Assembly (NCBI GenBank): GCA_007449985.2 | Contig: VIIQ02000151.1 | Location: 1-64,000 of the forward strand | DNA from: Desmodesmus armatus | Lineage: Eukaryota > Chlorophyta > Chlorophyceae > Sphaeropleales > Scenedesmaceae | Length of the DNA stretch: 64,000 bases | Direction of reading: 5' to 3' | Shown: piece after piece, positions 48,528 to 59,126 of the stretch | Numbering within the stretch: the first letter of the stretch is position 1 | Layout: each line of letters begins with the position of its first letter | Translations under genes and position numbers: made by a program | The notes under the pieces: model-generated | Told to the model about the DNA's origin: nothing | The model's input: only the letters and a program-made list of their open reading frames with translations | Databases searched by the model: none

Positions 48528-49480
48528 GACGTGGTGTTGTTGAATGGCGATTCATGCCATGCGCACAGTAGCCATCTTGGCATTGGTAGTAGGGCCGTTG
48601 CTGTGCCGTTCAAGTTCCTGTACACTGGCAGGACACAGGTATTGTCCAGCCGAGGGTTGGGGTCCCAGTGAGGGTTGAAACTCCTGCTGTGCTCTTGTTG
48701 CAACTGCAGGCAGTAGCCCAGGTTGACTGGCCCCGGACAGAAGAACTGAAACAGCACTGCAGCCTCACGATCTCCATCATCAAGTAGCTCCGCTGGCATG
48801 CGCTCGAACGCGCAAGGAAGAATCTGCAAAGGTGGGTCCCTCGGTGGCAGATTGGGGCTCTGGAAGGGGCCCGGGTCAGGAATGAAGCCTTTCATGGGTG
48901 TTGGGGTCCCCAGGGCGCCATTACTGTTGCCGATTGAGGTGTCGAACATCACCAGGGGCTGGGGTGGGGTGGCGCTGCCGCCCACGTCTTGTGTCCACTC
49001 ATTCTCAGCGCGGGGCACTGTTGTCCCCTTGAAACCCAACTGCTCATCAAATGCCAGAATATCATCATACCACAGCTCACCGTCCTCTTGTGTCACCTCC
49101 GCTGTCTGTTCTGCCCCTGCAGGTGTCTCTGCAGCTTGAAGGGTGTAGCATGCAGCGTTGGAGTCCAATATGCCGCTACCCAGCCCTTGCGTGCAGGTGG
49201 GGTCCACATGCACAGTCCTCTTGCTGCAGCGGTAGTCATCGGAGTGGCTAAGGTCAGCCATCATGTTGTGGGCGCCGTAATTTGCCAGCTTGATTGGGTC
49301 CGCCCGCTGGGTGAGCAGAGAGGCTAGCAGCTCCTCATCCAGATCGTCTTCGACCTCAGACTCTGCCTGCCAGGGTGTTGTATAGCCGTCAGATGCAGCA
49401 TTGATCAGATGGTTGACCTGAGCAGTGCCTGCCTGTTGCTGCTGCCCGTTGCAGGGCCATGCGAAGGGCTTGGATCTCAC
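48485..49480 (-). CDS. Element D gag C-terminus and spacer frame
   Basis: A 331-codon frame overlapping both neighbours. Its start has DDLDEELLASLL, matching the acidic end of element A Gag (DELDIDPELLAALM). The remainder is Pro- and acidic-rich and has no catalytic motif. No RT or protease motif occurs, so the deletion took out the middle of pol. Confidence 0.6.
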   Translation of the reverse strand: MRSKPFAWPCNGQQQQAGTAQVNHLINAASDGYTTPWQAESEVEDDLDEELLASLLTQRADPIKLANYGAHNMMADLSHSDDYRCSKRTVHVDPTCTQGLGSGILDSNAACYTLQAAETPAGAEQTAEVTQEDGELWYDDILAFDEQLGFKGTTVPRAENEWTQDVGGSATPPQPLVMFDTSIGNSNGALGTPTPMKGFIPDPGPFQSPNLPPRDPPLQILPCAFERMPAELLDDGDREAAVLFQFFCPGPVNLGYCLQLQQEHSRSFNPHWDPNPRLDNTCVLPVYRNLNGTATALLPMPRWLLCAWHESPFNNTTSWNNTLWTLETRAG

Positions 49481-50342
49481 GGTCCTTCTCTTGCGACATT
49501 TGCAGTTGGATGAGCTCAGCGCGTTGCAGTCGCGTCCTCAGATTTTCCACAGCAGTAGGCTGAGAACTGCGCACAGGTGGGTTGCTCTGTCTTGGTGACT
49601 TGTACTGCTGCCAGGGCTGAGCAGTAGGGTAGTGGTTGGGGCTGTCCTGCAGCTGTCGTGGCCTGAAGGGTTGTTCCATGCAGCCAAAATCGTGTTCAAC
49701 GTTGTCCTGCTGGCGTGGGCAGCCATCGTAGTCATGTGCGAGGCGGGGCTGGTAGCCAGTGTGAGGTCCCAGGTCGGTGTCACGCTGGGGACTGTCCTCA
49801 TTTTTATCACTCCAAAGGCCATTCCAATAGTCACAAAAGGCGACAATCTCTTGGATGTGGTTTAGCCCTTGCCTTGCCACTTCCATTCTGAGCTCTGGGT
49901 GCAGACGTTGTATGAAACAGTAGATCAAGGCATCGTCTTCAACTCTGCCTGCCCGCTGTGCGTTGCGCAGGTACCGGTCTCCGAAGTCCTTCACACTCTC
50001 ATTGGGGTCCTGGGAGCAGCTCTCCAGCTTGGCAATATAAGACTCTCTGGTCTCGCCAAAGCGGCGCTCCATCTGCTCTTGGAAATCAGCCCAGTTGAGG
50101 AACTGACGCTGTCTTGACCATGTTGTAGCATTGCCAGTCAATCGTATCTTGGCGACTTGTAGGCAGGTGGCGTCGCTCCAGTGGTAGAGGGAGGCCACTC
50201 CTTGCACATTGTCCAGCCAGACAGCAGGGTCTTGCCTGCCGTCGTATCTCTCAATGGAATTGAGAGCTTGGGGTGTGGGCACCCCACTGTTGTCACGTAC
50301 CAGATCCATTGTAACTGAATGCGCAGTGGAAGCGCGGGTCAC
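49389..50342 (-). CDS. Element D Gag
   Basis: A 317-codon frame. The capsid region is homologous to element A Gag: LNSIERYDGRQDPAVWL, VAKIRLTGNA, RFGETRESYIAKLE and FIQRLHPELRMEVARQGL. The C-terminus is Gln/Pro-rich with a possible coiled coil (LRTRLQRAELIQLQMSQ). No zinc knuckle. The frame shifts into 48485-49480 near its end. Confidence 0.85.
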   Translation of the reverse strand: MTRASTAHSVTMDLVRDNSGVPTPQALNSIERYDGRQDPAVWLDNVQGVASLYHWSDATCLQVAKIRLTGNATTWSRQRQFLNWADFQEQMERRFGETRESYIAKLESCSQDPNESVKDFGDRYLRNAQRAGRVEDDALIYCFIQRLHPELRMEVARQGLNHIQEIVAFCDYWNGLWSDKNEDSPQRDTDLGPHTGYQPRLAHDYDGCPRQQDNVEHDFGCMEQPFRPRQLQDSPNHYPTAQPWQQYKSPRQSNPPVRSSQPTAVENLRTRLQRAELIQLQMSQEKDREIQALRMALQRAAATGRHCSGQPSDQCCI

Positions 50343-50380
50343 AGGATTGTCTCTTCAGCGGAAACAACCCTTGATGGGAC

Positions 50381-50394
50381 TGTCTCCGCTACCA
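50381..50394 (-). promoter_or_regulatory. Primer-binding site of element D
   Basis: Minus strand TGGTAGCGGAGACA immediately inside the 5' LTR. It differs by one base from the element A site (TGGCAGCGGAGACA). Confidence 0.68.
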
Positions 50395-50962
50395 GCGGGC
50401 GCGGGGGGCGGCACGGGGGCCGGGGAGTGGGGCCGGGCCTGACGGGGGGGGGGGGGGGGTGACTGCTGTGCCCAGCCGGTGCTGGCTTGGCAGTGGGTGC
50501 GGGGATGCAACTGCATGTAGCGGAGTGGGGACAGCGACCGACGGCAGGGCTCAGGGCCGCAGGCGCTGCAGTTGCAGGCTCGCTGTCAGGAAGGGCTGTC
50601 GGGGTCGGATGTGCCTCGCGACGGGTGTGGGGTCACTGGGGCTGCTGTAGCAGACGTAGAGACTCTCCTCAACAGGTATCACGCAGCCCAGGGATGATCG
50701 AAGGCCAAGAGTGCACAGGGAAGCACTCTGATGTCCACAATTGTAAACAGTCACCACTCAAAGCTCGATGCAGCCGCTGTATAAGGCGGGGAAGGGGTGA
50801 AAGGGCAGAAGGCTGCACCGGAGGTTGGGCTCACAAGGACGGGTGATCCCTCACTGCACTGCTGTCGTGCCAGGGGGTGGGGGTTGCGGCACAAGGGATG
50901 ATATCCCTTACTGTACTGCTGCTGTGCCAGGGGGTTGGTACCCCTGTGTACTGCTGTAGTGC
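50395..50962 (-). repeat. 5' LTR of element D
   Basis: Matches 46549-47107. It carries a longer poly-G run at about 50445-50458 and the same TATA-like CTTATACAGC (about 50777-50786, minus strand). The promoter would drive gag. Confidence 0.8.
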
Positions 50963-51466
50963 TGGGGGGTTGGTACCCCGGTATGCTGCTGTTGTGCCGG
51001 AGGTGGGGGTCCCAGCTACTGCTGTTGTGCCGGAGGTGCCCCTCACAGTACTGCTGTTGGTGCTTGCGAAACAAAGGGGAAATGGACTGCGCACTTGTTG
51101 CAGATGCTCAAACAAGGCACAGGGACTGGTTCTCAGACTCAGGGAAGGATTGCATGACTGCAAGCACCAACTCGACTCACTGTCTGATGTTCACGTAGCA
51201 AGAGACTTGTATCAACGCGCTGTGCGCGTGCTTCACATGGATTGTTGTCTGCATTGTACTGCTGGTATAGGAAGGGACTGCTGGTCACTCTGGGGCTCAG
51301 CCAGTCTAAGGCAAGCCGTGTCTCTCAAGCCACCGTAGCAAGACAAAGCAGTCAGTCAGTTACATGAACAATCTCATGAATGCTCAAACGTAACCTTGAC
51401 AACACAACCTCGAATTTCTCCGTCTCTCCGGTCTTGGGACAACCTGCTCCGCACCTGCTTGTATAT
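50963..51466. other. Stretch right of element D
   Basis: The first 100 bases continue the CTGCTGTTGTGCCGG-type short repeats seen at the LTR edge, so the LTR may extend to about 51060 here and be shorter in the other copy. The rest shows no gene. Confidence 0.45.
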
Positions 51467-51722
51467 TCCCTCGTGGTGTAGTGGCTAAGCATACCTGTCT
51501 TAGTGTCGGGAGACCTGGGTTCGAATCCCAGCAAGGGAGCCCCACCCCGGGGCTTATCGGGTACCGGAATTGACGTACTTGTGCGGGTGATCTCAATCGC
51601 CCACAGAATGCGAAGAGGAAGGGTGCTAATGTATGTGAAAGCCCCCATGAGCAGATCTGCTCGCTGGCTAGTGCCGGGGAAGAGGGTTAACCCCCTGCAA
51701 TATTGGTATTGGTATTGGTATA
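51467..51722 (+). mobile_element. tRNA-headed SINE with TATTGG tail
   Basis: The head (51467-51539) folds like a tRNA with acceptor arms TCCCTCG and CAAGGGA. It has a perfect A box TGGTGTAGTGG (51474-51484) and B box GGTTCGAATCC (51518-51528). The anticodon arm is imperfect (loop of eight, one mismatch). The arm sequence CCTGTC...GGGAGACC resembles tRNA-Asp. A body of about 160 bases follows, ending in TATTGG repeats at 51700-51720. This is a SINE, not a working tRNA gene. No target-site duplication was recognised. Confidence 0.8.
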
Positions 51723-52651
51723 GTATGGCAAGGCGAAGCTTCTCGAAGTTCTTGATGAACTTCACACAAGAATACCAAACAACGCATGCTTGAGGTGCAT
51801 GCATGTTTATTAGTCATCGGTAGGGGTTGCGAAGCCTCGCGCCTCGACCATCACCACCGTACGAGGCAAACCACTGCACCGAGAACTCAAACAACTAGTA
51901 GCAGTACTGCTGTCCTCAAACCTTCTAGAGCCACGTCGCCACAGGTCACATATGAGCCTTCAACATGTGCATACCAACACAACATAGTCATACAACAACT
52001 CTAAACATGCATGCAGCACCATATAATCAAGTCCACAAGGTCCACTGCCACAAGCACAAGCACACTTGGTGCATATGATGTATCTGCAGTCAATGCCCTG
52101 TTGACTGCATGGCAAAGTGATGCAGATGTCGGGCAATGCACCGGCACCTGCGATAGGTGACCTACAAACCAACTACCAACACAAAGCAACCAGGTGGTGC
52201 GTAGTATTCCCCATCAATGGGCCCCCAATATGCCTCTGAGGATTGAGGTGTGGCCGCGAGTGCCGTAGCTTAGCCTCTGAGCATGCATGTGCTCGTCTAC
52301 AAATGATGCGTGGCCAATGGGGATCCTATGGCGTCACGATACAAAGGAGTGTATTCGTACTATCCCTTTTGCTTTTTTTTGATACATGATGAGCACTCAC
52401 ACTGCTCTTGGGCCACAACCTCAAGGTGGGAAGCAACCCATGTGCTGCTATGGTGGAGCATGAGAGGTGCCGTACCGGTACCCCGGGGTCATGGCATAAC
52501 AATACCTAGTGGGTGCTTGTAGCATTGCCCATCACACTGACAGCTCCCATGCTGCATGGCAAAGCAATTGGCTACTCGGACCTCCGGCTCGCCAAGTAAG
52601 AAGGTAGTAGCCGGCCACAAGCTCAGAGCACCGGTTGCTTACCCTCCATTG
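51723..52651. other. Gene-free stretch downstream of paralogue 2
   Basis: No supported coding frame. This is the 3' flank of the second transporter-LicD gene, and its last bases resemble the corresponding flank of paralogue 1. Confidence 0.4.
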
Positions 52652-54499
52652 CTAGGGTAGTAGCCAGACAAGGTTGTCGGCGGGGTACCCAGGTGGTTTT
52701 TTGGGGCACCGATCCAGCCGTTGTTGGTACGGCACATCACCCCACGCAGTGACTGACAACTTCTGCAACAGCGCTTGCCGCAACATCGGCTCATCCAATG
52801 TGTATGCCGCCGTCCCATGATAACTTGTGTCGGGTGTGCGCCAATCAGGTCCGTAGGTCGCCTCCAGCTGCCTGTGGCGTAGAAAACAAACAGTGTCATA
52901 CGTGAGCTAATGAATGTGTGCTAGTACTTGGCGTTGCTGACAGGCTCTGACAGGCTCTGCCATTGCCGTTGTGGCTGCACCACGGGTGCTGAGCATGTGT
53001 AACACAACCCACGTAATGCTTTGAGGCTACACAGTGTCGGTGCATGCCCACATGCCAATCAAGTGACTCAACATGGACCACCCCAAGCATGCACCACTGC
53101 CATCTACAAACGCAACTTACGCCTCAATATTGCTTGCCATAGGGAAGAGGTGGCCGTCAATGTTGGCCGCCCTTAAGCCAGCTCGCACCCACAGCGGCTC
53201 TGCGGCGTCAAGGGCACAGTACTTCCTTGTTCTACGTGGCTGAGCGCCCGCTGGCACCTGCCATGGCTCCGTGCTGGATGCCGCCCATAACTTGCGTGAC
53301 TTGCGAGAGCTTGGGACATGGTGGCATGCACTTGAAATGTCGTCATGCGCTGGTGTGCGATTGTCCCATGGCACCGACAAAGCTTCTGTTATGTTGAGCC
53401 CTGTTGGCTCCGTGCAAGAAATGACTTCATCCACCACCGGCCAAATGAGCCACAAATCCAAGTACGCTGCACGCACAAGCCCTTCCCGCTCGCGCCACTC
53501 GGCCTCAGTTTCTGTGTGCTCCATCAATGCCTGAAATTCAGGTGCGGGGTGGTGCGCATGAGGGCATAGCCTCCAAACACGGTGGCCCGCATTCAACCAA
53601 AACGTGTAGCCGTAACGCCAAAGCTCGTGTCGGGTGGCATTCAGCTCCAAGAACTGCATGGCAAGTGGGGTGAGACCAATGTCCAAGTCTTGTGTATGAG
53701 GCAATATCGTCTTGTCGCGCACTGCACCCAGCGAGGTCCCGTACAGTACCACCCACTCATCCTGAAGGCACTTCAGCGTCATGAAGCTGTCGAAAAACTT
53801 CAGCATTTTCAAATGGATGAAGGCGCAACAAGCTGGATCGTGCGCGTCACATTCCTTGTGACGTTTGCACTGCAGCCTTGGGCACCCGATCTCCTGCACT
53901 TTGACGCCTGGTTTGAGGCATGTGGGAAGGTAAGGCGGCGACCAAGGCATTGGCGCACTTGTCTGCGCACCCAACACGCCATAGGCAGCCGGAGTAGCTG
54001 CGGGTACTTGTGGTGAAGCCGCCGTACTGTCAGCAGTGCCGGCAGCTGTTGCACCAGCATACGGCATGCTCACCACCTGCACTGCCCCCATGGCTGCCGT
54101 GATGGGGGTTGCATGTGTGGTCAAGCTGTTGCTGGTCCCTGTGCTGCTGAATGCCAGCATCACGATAAGAGAACCGAGAATGGCCGCCGCTGCCCACCCC
54201 ATGCTGACCAACTTTGTTGCTGCCCCCTGCTCTGAAGTGTTGCACCGCCCGCGGACATGCTGCGTGCCACAAGGGGCACTTGCCGCATTGCTTGAGGCTG
54301 GATAGTCTGCGCTGGCATCAAGCGCTTGATGCAACATCAGGGCTCCTATTGCAGACAGTAGGCAACCCAGGTACATGATGGTGCTTGATATGCCTGAAAA
54401 TTGCCCCAACACGGCATCACCCATGACTGCGACTGGCAAGGTGTTGCAGGAGAACACTGCTGCGGTGACCGTTGCTCCATGATGTTGTAGACTTGATTC
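52652..54499 (-). other. LicD half of paralogue 2 (exons 3-4)
   Basis: Exons of 1379 and 220 bases. The acceptor of exon 3 is CTGTAG before GAATCAAG, continuing in phase 0 from exon 2. The splice to exon 4 gives NIEAQLEATYGPDWRTPD. Confidence 0.82.
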
Positions 54500-57400
54500 C
54501 TACAGACAGCATAAACACATGCAACAAAGGGTGGTGCTTGACATGCAATCGCTGGTTATCACGGACATGTGTTGGGGCCACCATTGAACAAGACAAGCTA
54601 CTAGCTAGGTAACCCAAACTTGTTGTAGTGGTTTCACTCATGTGCAGTTGCGCGACCCTGAGACACATGTAGAGGTTAATCCACTCCCGCCAGAGCACGA
54701 GGGTGGCTAAGCGAGAAATGCGGAGGGCAGCATTTTGAGCGCCACCATTCCTTGCACTGTGAACACATCAATGGCTTCATAGTGCAGTATGCACAGCCCA
54801 TATAACAACACCCCGCTTTAATAACACAGTTCAAATGTTTCCTCAAACTCCTCAATTCCTCTTATCCCTCAACCCCCTCGTCGCCCTCTTTCCCCTCCTA
54901 TCCCTCACCCCACTCATTGCCCTTTTTCCCCCCGGGGCCTATCCCCCCCCCCCTTCAAACCCCTCATTGCCCTCTTTCCCCTCCTGTCCCTCACCCCCCT
55001 CATTGCCCTCTTTCCCCTCCTGTCCCTCACCCCCCTCAGGCCCCTCATTGACATCTTTCCCCTCCCTTCCCTCACCCCCCTCAGGCCCCTCATTGACATC
55101 TTTCCCCTCCTATCCCTCACCCCCCCCCCCCGGCCCCTCATTGCCCTCTTCCTCTCCTATCCCTCACCCCCCTCAGGCCCCTCATTGCCCTCTTTCCTCT
55201 CCTATCACTCACCCCCTCATTGCCCTCTTTCCCCTCCTATCCCTCACCCCCCTCAGGCCCCTCATTGCCCTCTTTCCCCTCCTATCCCTCACCCCCCTCA
55301 GGCCCCTCACTTCCCTCTTTCCCCTCCTATCCCTCACTCCCCTCAGGCCCCTCATTGCCCTCTTTCCCCTCCTATCCCTCACCCCCTTCAGGCCCCTCAT
55401 AGCCCTCTTTCCCCTCCCATCCCTCACCCCACTCAGTCCGTTGTGTTGAACTGGAGTTCCATGTGTCATCTATGCCATAGACGGTCTGTACTAACACTGC
55501 CCTGTTGACCAGTTATGTGTGAGGTGGTGGAGCATGCTGCACGGCAGTGTAGCAGTGCTTCCACAGCAAGGTCCTGTTGTGATTTCTGGGGCGTCAGCTT
55601 GTGCTGCGCATTGCAAAGTAAAGCCGTTGCGACATCGCTGGACGCTCAGGGTACAAGCCGCCCAGTTAATCAATATGTTGCGCGGGTGGTAAGCACACAG
55701 GCAAACAGAAGCTTCGTCGGCCCCCGCTTGCAATGTGGTGGCCGGTAACAAGCAGCACCATGAAGGGGTTGGTGTGCGGGGCATGCCGATGGGGTGTGGT
55801 GAGCGATGGTGGAAAGCTCAAAGAGGGTCGTTCTTGATTTGCGTGGATGACATGGGGGGGGGGGGGTTGAGGGAAAGCAAAGGTTTCAGGGAAAGCAAAG
55901 GGATGATGGGGCTGACGGAAGGGAGGAGAAAGAGGGCAATGAGGGGTGTGAGGGAAGGGAGGGGAAAGAGGGCAATGAGGGGCCTGAGGGGCGTGAGGCA
56001 TAGGAGGCAAAAGAGGGCAATGAGGGGCCTGAGGGGGGTGAGGGATAGGAGAGGAAAGAGGGCAATGAGGGGCCTGAGGGGGGTGAGGGATAGGAGAGGA
56101 AAGAGGGCAATGAGGGGCCTGAGGGGGGTGAGGGATAGGAGAGGAAAGAGGGCAATGAGGGGCCTGAGGGGGGTGAGGGATAGGAGAGGAAAGAGGGCAA
56201 TGAGGGGCCTGAGGGGGGTGAGGGAAGGGAGGGGAAAGATGTCAATGAGGGGCCTGAGGGGGGTGAGGGACAGGAGGGGAAAGAGGGCAATGAGGGCCTG
56301 AGGGGGGTGAGGGATAGGAGGGGAAAGAGGGCAATGAGGGGCCTGAGGGGGTTGAGGTAAGGGAGGGGAAAGAGGGCAATGAGGGGGTTGAGGGATAGGA
56401 GGGGTTGGAGGGAAAGGAGGGGTAAGAGGGCATTGAGGTATCTGCTCTCTCTAGGCTTTCACTTTTGATTTTTGTAGTGCAATGTGCGAATATGTCTGCA
56501 TCATGGATTGATGAGAAAATGACCAAAAACAGCTCCGTAATGGTATAAGCACAAAGTACGGCTGCTATGACTTACCGTGGCAGGCCAGCATGCGGCAAGC
56601 ACCAACACCAACAACCACAGGCTGGCCGAGATGCTCCATTGCACACCTCCGGTTCCATTGTACATGCTAGCGCATCCAAGCGCGTTGAGCATCATGCCAA
56701 GCGCGTAGAGCAAAGTGCTGTGGGACAGTCTGCCTTGACTCCAGCTGCCACAATCGCTGACAACAACACTACTGCTACTACTGCTGTGACCGCTGCTGCT
56801 GCAAGCAGCACTACTGCCGTTGCTGATGCTGCACGTGATGGTGGTCTTGCAGCTGTGGCGAAATTGGATGGCGTCTCTGGCACTTGAAGGGGCTTCGTCC
56901 AGAAGCGCCACAGCTCCAGATGCTGCTGCTGACAACACTGCTGCAACTGCCATGCACAGAAGGTCAGATGCCCAAGTGCTACTGTTGTTTACACTGCCGG
57001 CTACGCTGCTGCTGCTGCTGCGCCCAGCGTTGAGCGCCCGCACTGGTGCACTCGGCAGACTTGGTCCTGCTGTCATGTTTGCTGCATGGTGTTGCTGCAC
57101 CACGTAGTGTCCTAGCAGCACCGATCCTAGTATCAATGCAAGGCCAGCTGCAGCCTTTGCATTGGGCCGGCGTCTGGTGACGCCCAGTGCAACCAGGCCT
57201 GTGGCTGCGGCCTTGAGGTTGGACAGCAGTGCATAGCTGTGCACTGGTAGGTGCTCCAAGAGGTCGAAGGTCAGGCTGCACAGCAGGGGGGCAGACATGG
57301 CCAGAGAGGCATCAAGGGGAGGTGTTCGATAGGCTTGTAGAGCCACGAGCATCGAATGTTGCAGAAATCCTGATGTTGATTTCACATGGTGCTGCAGCAC

Positions 57401-57926
57401 GACAGACGTCTGTCCTAGAAAGCAGCGGCCTAGTCTTGAACAGACGAGCCAAACAGGCACCGGTGCAGCTAAAGCTCCAGTAGCTAGCAGAGGGTGATTG
57501 TCAGAGCTTGCTTCCTGTCAATGAAGTGTCCAAAACGCGTCCTGTCTGCAAGCCATGCTGCACTTACTTGCTTGAGACGCTGTAGCACAGAGCTGCTGAT
57601 GCAAGCAGTGCCAGTGCCCGCCCAACAGAACTGGTAGTCAAGCAGCTACATAGTTGCAAGTACTGTGTGCTTTGTTGTTTGTCACGGCCGTCTAGCTTTG
57701 TGCAGGATGGTATCATCCATGCACAGCATCTACGATGGACACATATGCAAATAGCCACCAACAGTTTCACTGCTTCGGACAGAAACAGCAGCTGAAACGG
57801 CCGAACTTTCACCCTCTCTGATGATTGAGTATAATTGAGTTGTATCACGATTGGTAGCAATGCTTGCAAGCAGCAAAGCATGCAAAGAATGGACACGGAG
57901 CACTTCAGGGATCGAGCTCGCAACAT
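52652..57926 (-). CDS. Nucleotide-sugar transporter fused to LicD-like transferase, paralogue 2
   Basis: Four exons: 57926-57568, 57275-56576, 54499-53121 and 52871-52652. They join to 886 codons including stop, with splice sites GTAAGT...CAG, GTAAGT...TAG and GTAAGT...CAG at the same codon phases as paralogue 1. The transporter part reads CYSVSSNLTFDLLEHLPVH across the first splice. The LicD part keeps YGTSLGAVRDKTILPHTQD and DLDIG. The extra hydrophobic segment before LicD is kept too (AAAILGSLIVMLAF). No stop or frameshift is present, unlike the nearby retroelements. Intron 2 is 2076 bases here and 315 in paralogue 1; the excess is inverted minisatellite. Function is as for paralogue 1. 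Confidence 0.85.
54838..55437. repeat. Pyrimidine-rich minisatellite arm in intron 2 of paralogue 2
   Basis: About twelve units, mostly 45 bases, rich in C and T, with cores CCCCTCATTGCCCTCTTTCC. Because 45 is a multiple of three the array stays open in several frames and yields spurious Pro/Ser repeat proteins. Confidence 0.9.
55438..55904. other. Spacer between the two minisatellite arms
   Basis: Unique-looking sequence of about 470 bases that would be the loop if the arms pair. It holds a 77-codon plus-strand frame with no recognised domain. Confidence 0.5.
55905..56430. repeat. Purine-rich minisatellite arm, inverted copy
   Basis: The same 45-bp unit on the opposite strand (GGAAAGAGGGCAATGAGGGG cores), about eleven units. 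Together with 54838-55437 it makes a large inverted repeat within one intron. Confidence 0.9.
56576..57926 (-). other. Transporter half of paralogue 2 (exons 1-2)
   Basis: Exons of 359 and 700 bases. Similarity to paralogue 1 is high in membrane segments (SNLKAAATGL, ILGSVLLG, WLLVLVLAACWPAT) and lower in the Ser-rich loops. Confidence 0.8.
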
Positions 57927-59126
57927 AGTGCGGATGCCTTTGGGTCTCGAACGGCAACACGGGGCCTTCAGATAGGTTTCTTGGTCAGGAGGTCAAATGC
58001 AGTAAAGCTCACGTCGAACACACAACATAGGGTCCGGATGCTTTTTACGGTTTTTGTGCCTAGGAAAGGTGGGGAGTGCTACACTCTTTTCCGCGGTTGT
58101 TGGTTATGCACACACACCATGCGCGGTAATTCAGTAACCCTGTGGTATACTGTATCTGGTTGCAGTGTCAGGTGGCAACATGCCTCCGATGCTGTACTGC
58201 ACAGCATGTACACCTGAATGTACACGCGGCAGCCGGCAATGTGATTATACTAAGTGGGAACTGAGGCCTTTGTTTACCAGGTGGGCACAGACGCATAGTG
58301 ACCAGCTGGTTCAAATGCATCAGCAGTTGCTGCTGCTGGTCTCCCACAAGCACACAGCTTCTCAATGTGAGGCTTGCCAGACAGCTCGTAGCTGGCAGTA
58401 ACTGCTCATATGCCACTCTTCAGGTCTGAGAGGGTTCAGACTTTGCATGCTAGCCATAGTGACTGACTGTATACAAGGGTGTCTGGCCAGCCCATGGACA
58501 GCCCCAAGACAAGAAGGAAAGGCGTGGCTATCACCCAGAGACATGAGCGTTGGCTGCTTTTCTGATTTGTTCCGCAATTCAATGTGACTTACGGCTTTTG
58601 AATGAGCTCCGATCTCTATGGCTAGCTTTGGGTGCTGCAAGCAGTACTGCTACTACAGCAAGTAGTACTATTGACTGTTATTCAGATGACGCTGATCAGG
58701 TGGACGAGGATTGAGCTTTCAGGAGCTCTAACCTGGCCTTTGAGACAGTGCCCGGAACCGGGGAGCTCTAACCTGGCCTTTGAGACAGTGCCCGGAACCT
58801 GGCCTTTGGTTTTAGTCTGTTACCTTTTGGAGGACCGCAGCTTGCCATGGCAAGTGCCACTTGTCGTCACCTCCGTCTGTTGCAGCCGACTGGTCAGCTG
58901 ATGCGTCAAATAGAACGTCTAACGCCCGGCTGGCGTCAGTACTGCAACGACCTCGGCTTTTTATGGGGTTTGTGGCACACCTGTTCCGTGGCTGTGCCAA
59001 ACTCCTTGCGCCATACCAGTATGTTGAAGTTGACTTCAGCACTGGTGTAGCGATTTTGCACAGGCATGCCGCGTTGCTGCATAAGTGCAGCAGCTTGCAC
59101 TCACACCAAGCATGCTGCTGCATGGG
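57927..59126. other. 5' flank of paralogue 2 and gene-free DNA
   Basis: 57927-58225 resembles the flank of paralogue 1. At about 58727-58800 a 41-base unit with GAGCTCTAACCTGGCCTTTG is repeated in tandem. No gene is supported. Confidence 0.4.

Larger units (their letters stand above)
46549..50962 (-). mobile_element. Element D: internally deleted LTR retrotransposon related to element A
   Basis: Two LTRs of about 560 bp flank a minus-strand interior with gag, a spacer frame and a PHD-bearing tail. Protease, RT, RNase H and the integrase core are absent, so this copy would depend on others. Gag, primer-binding site and the pre-integrase sequence TWEDTATLAHL are homologous to element A. LTRs are very similar with differences mostly in a poly-G run and a few bases. 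No clean target-site duplication was found. Confidence 0.85.

Noticed and set aside
51467..51539. Functional tRNA gene
   Set aside because: The anticodon stem has a mismatch and an eight-base loop, and the sequence continues into a SINE body with a TATTGG tail.
54838..55437. Long open frames giving Pro/Ser repeat proteins, such as PSFPSYPSPPSG units
   Set aside because: The 45-bp minisatellite unit is a multiple of three and lacks stops, so several frames stay open on both strands. It lies in an intron of a well-supported gene.
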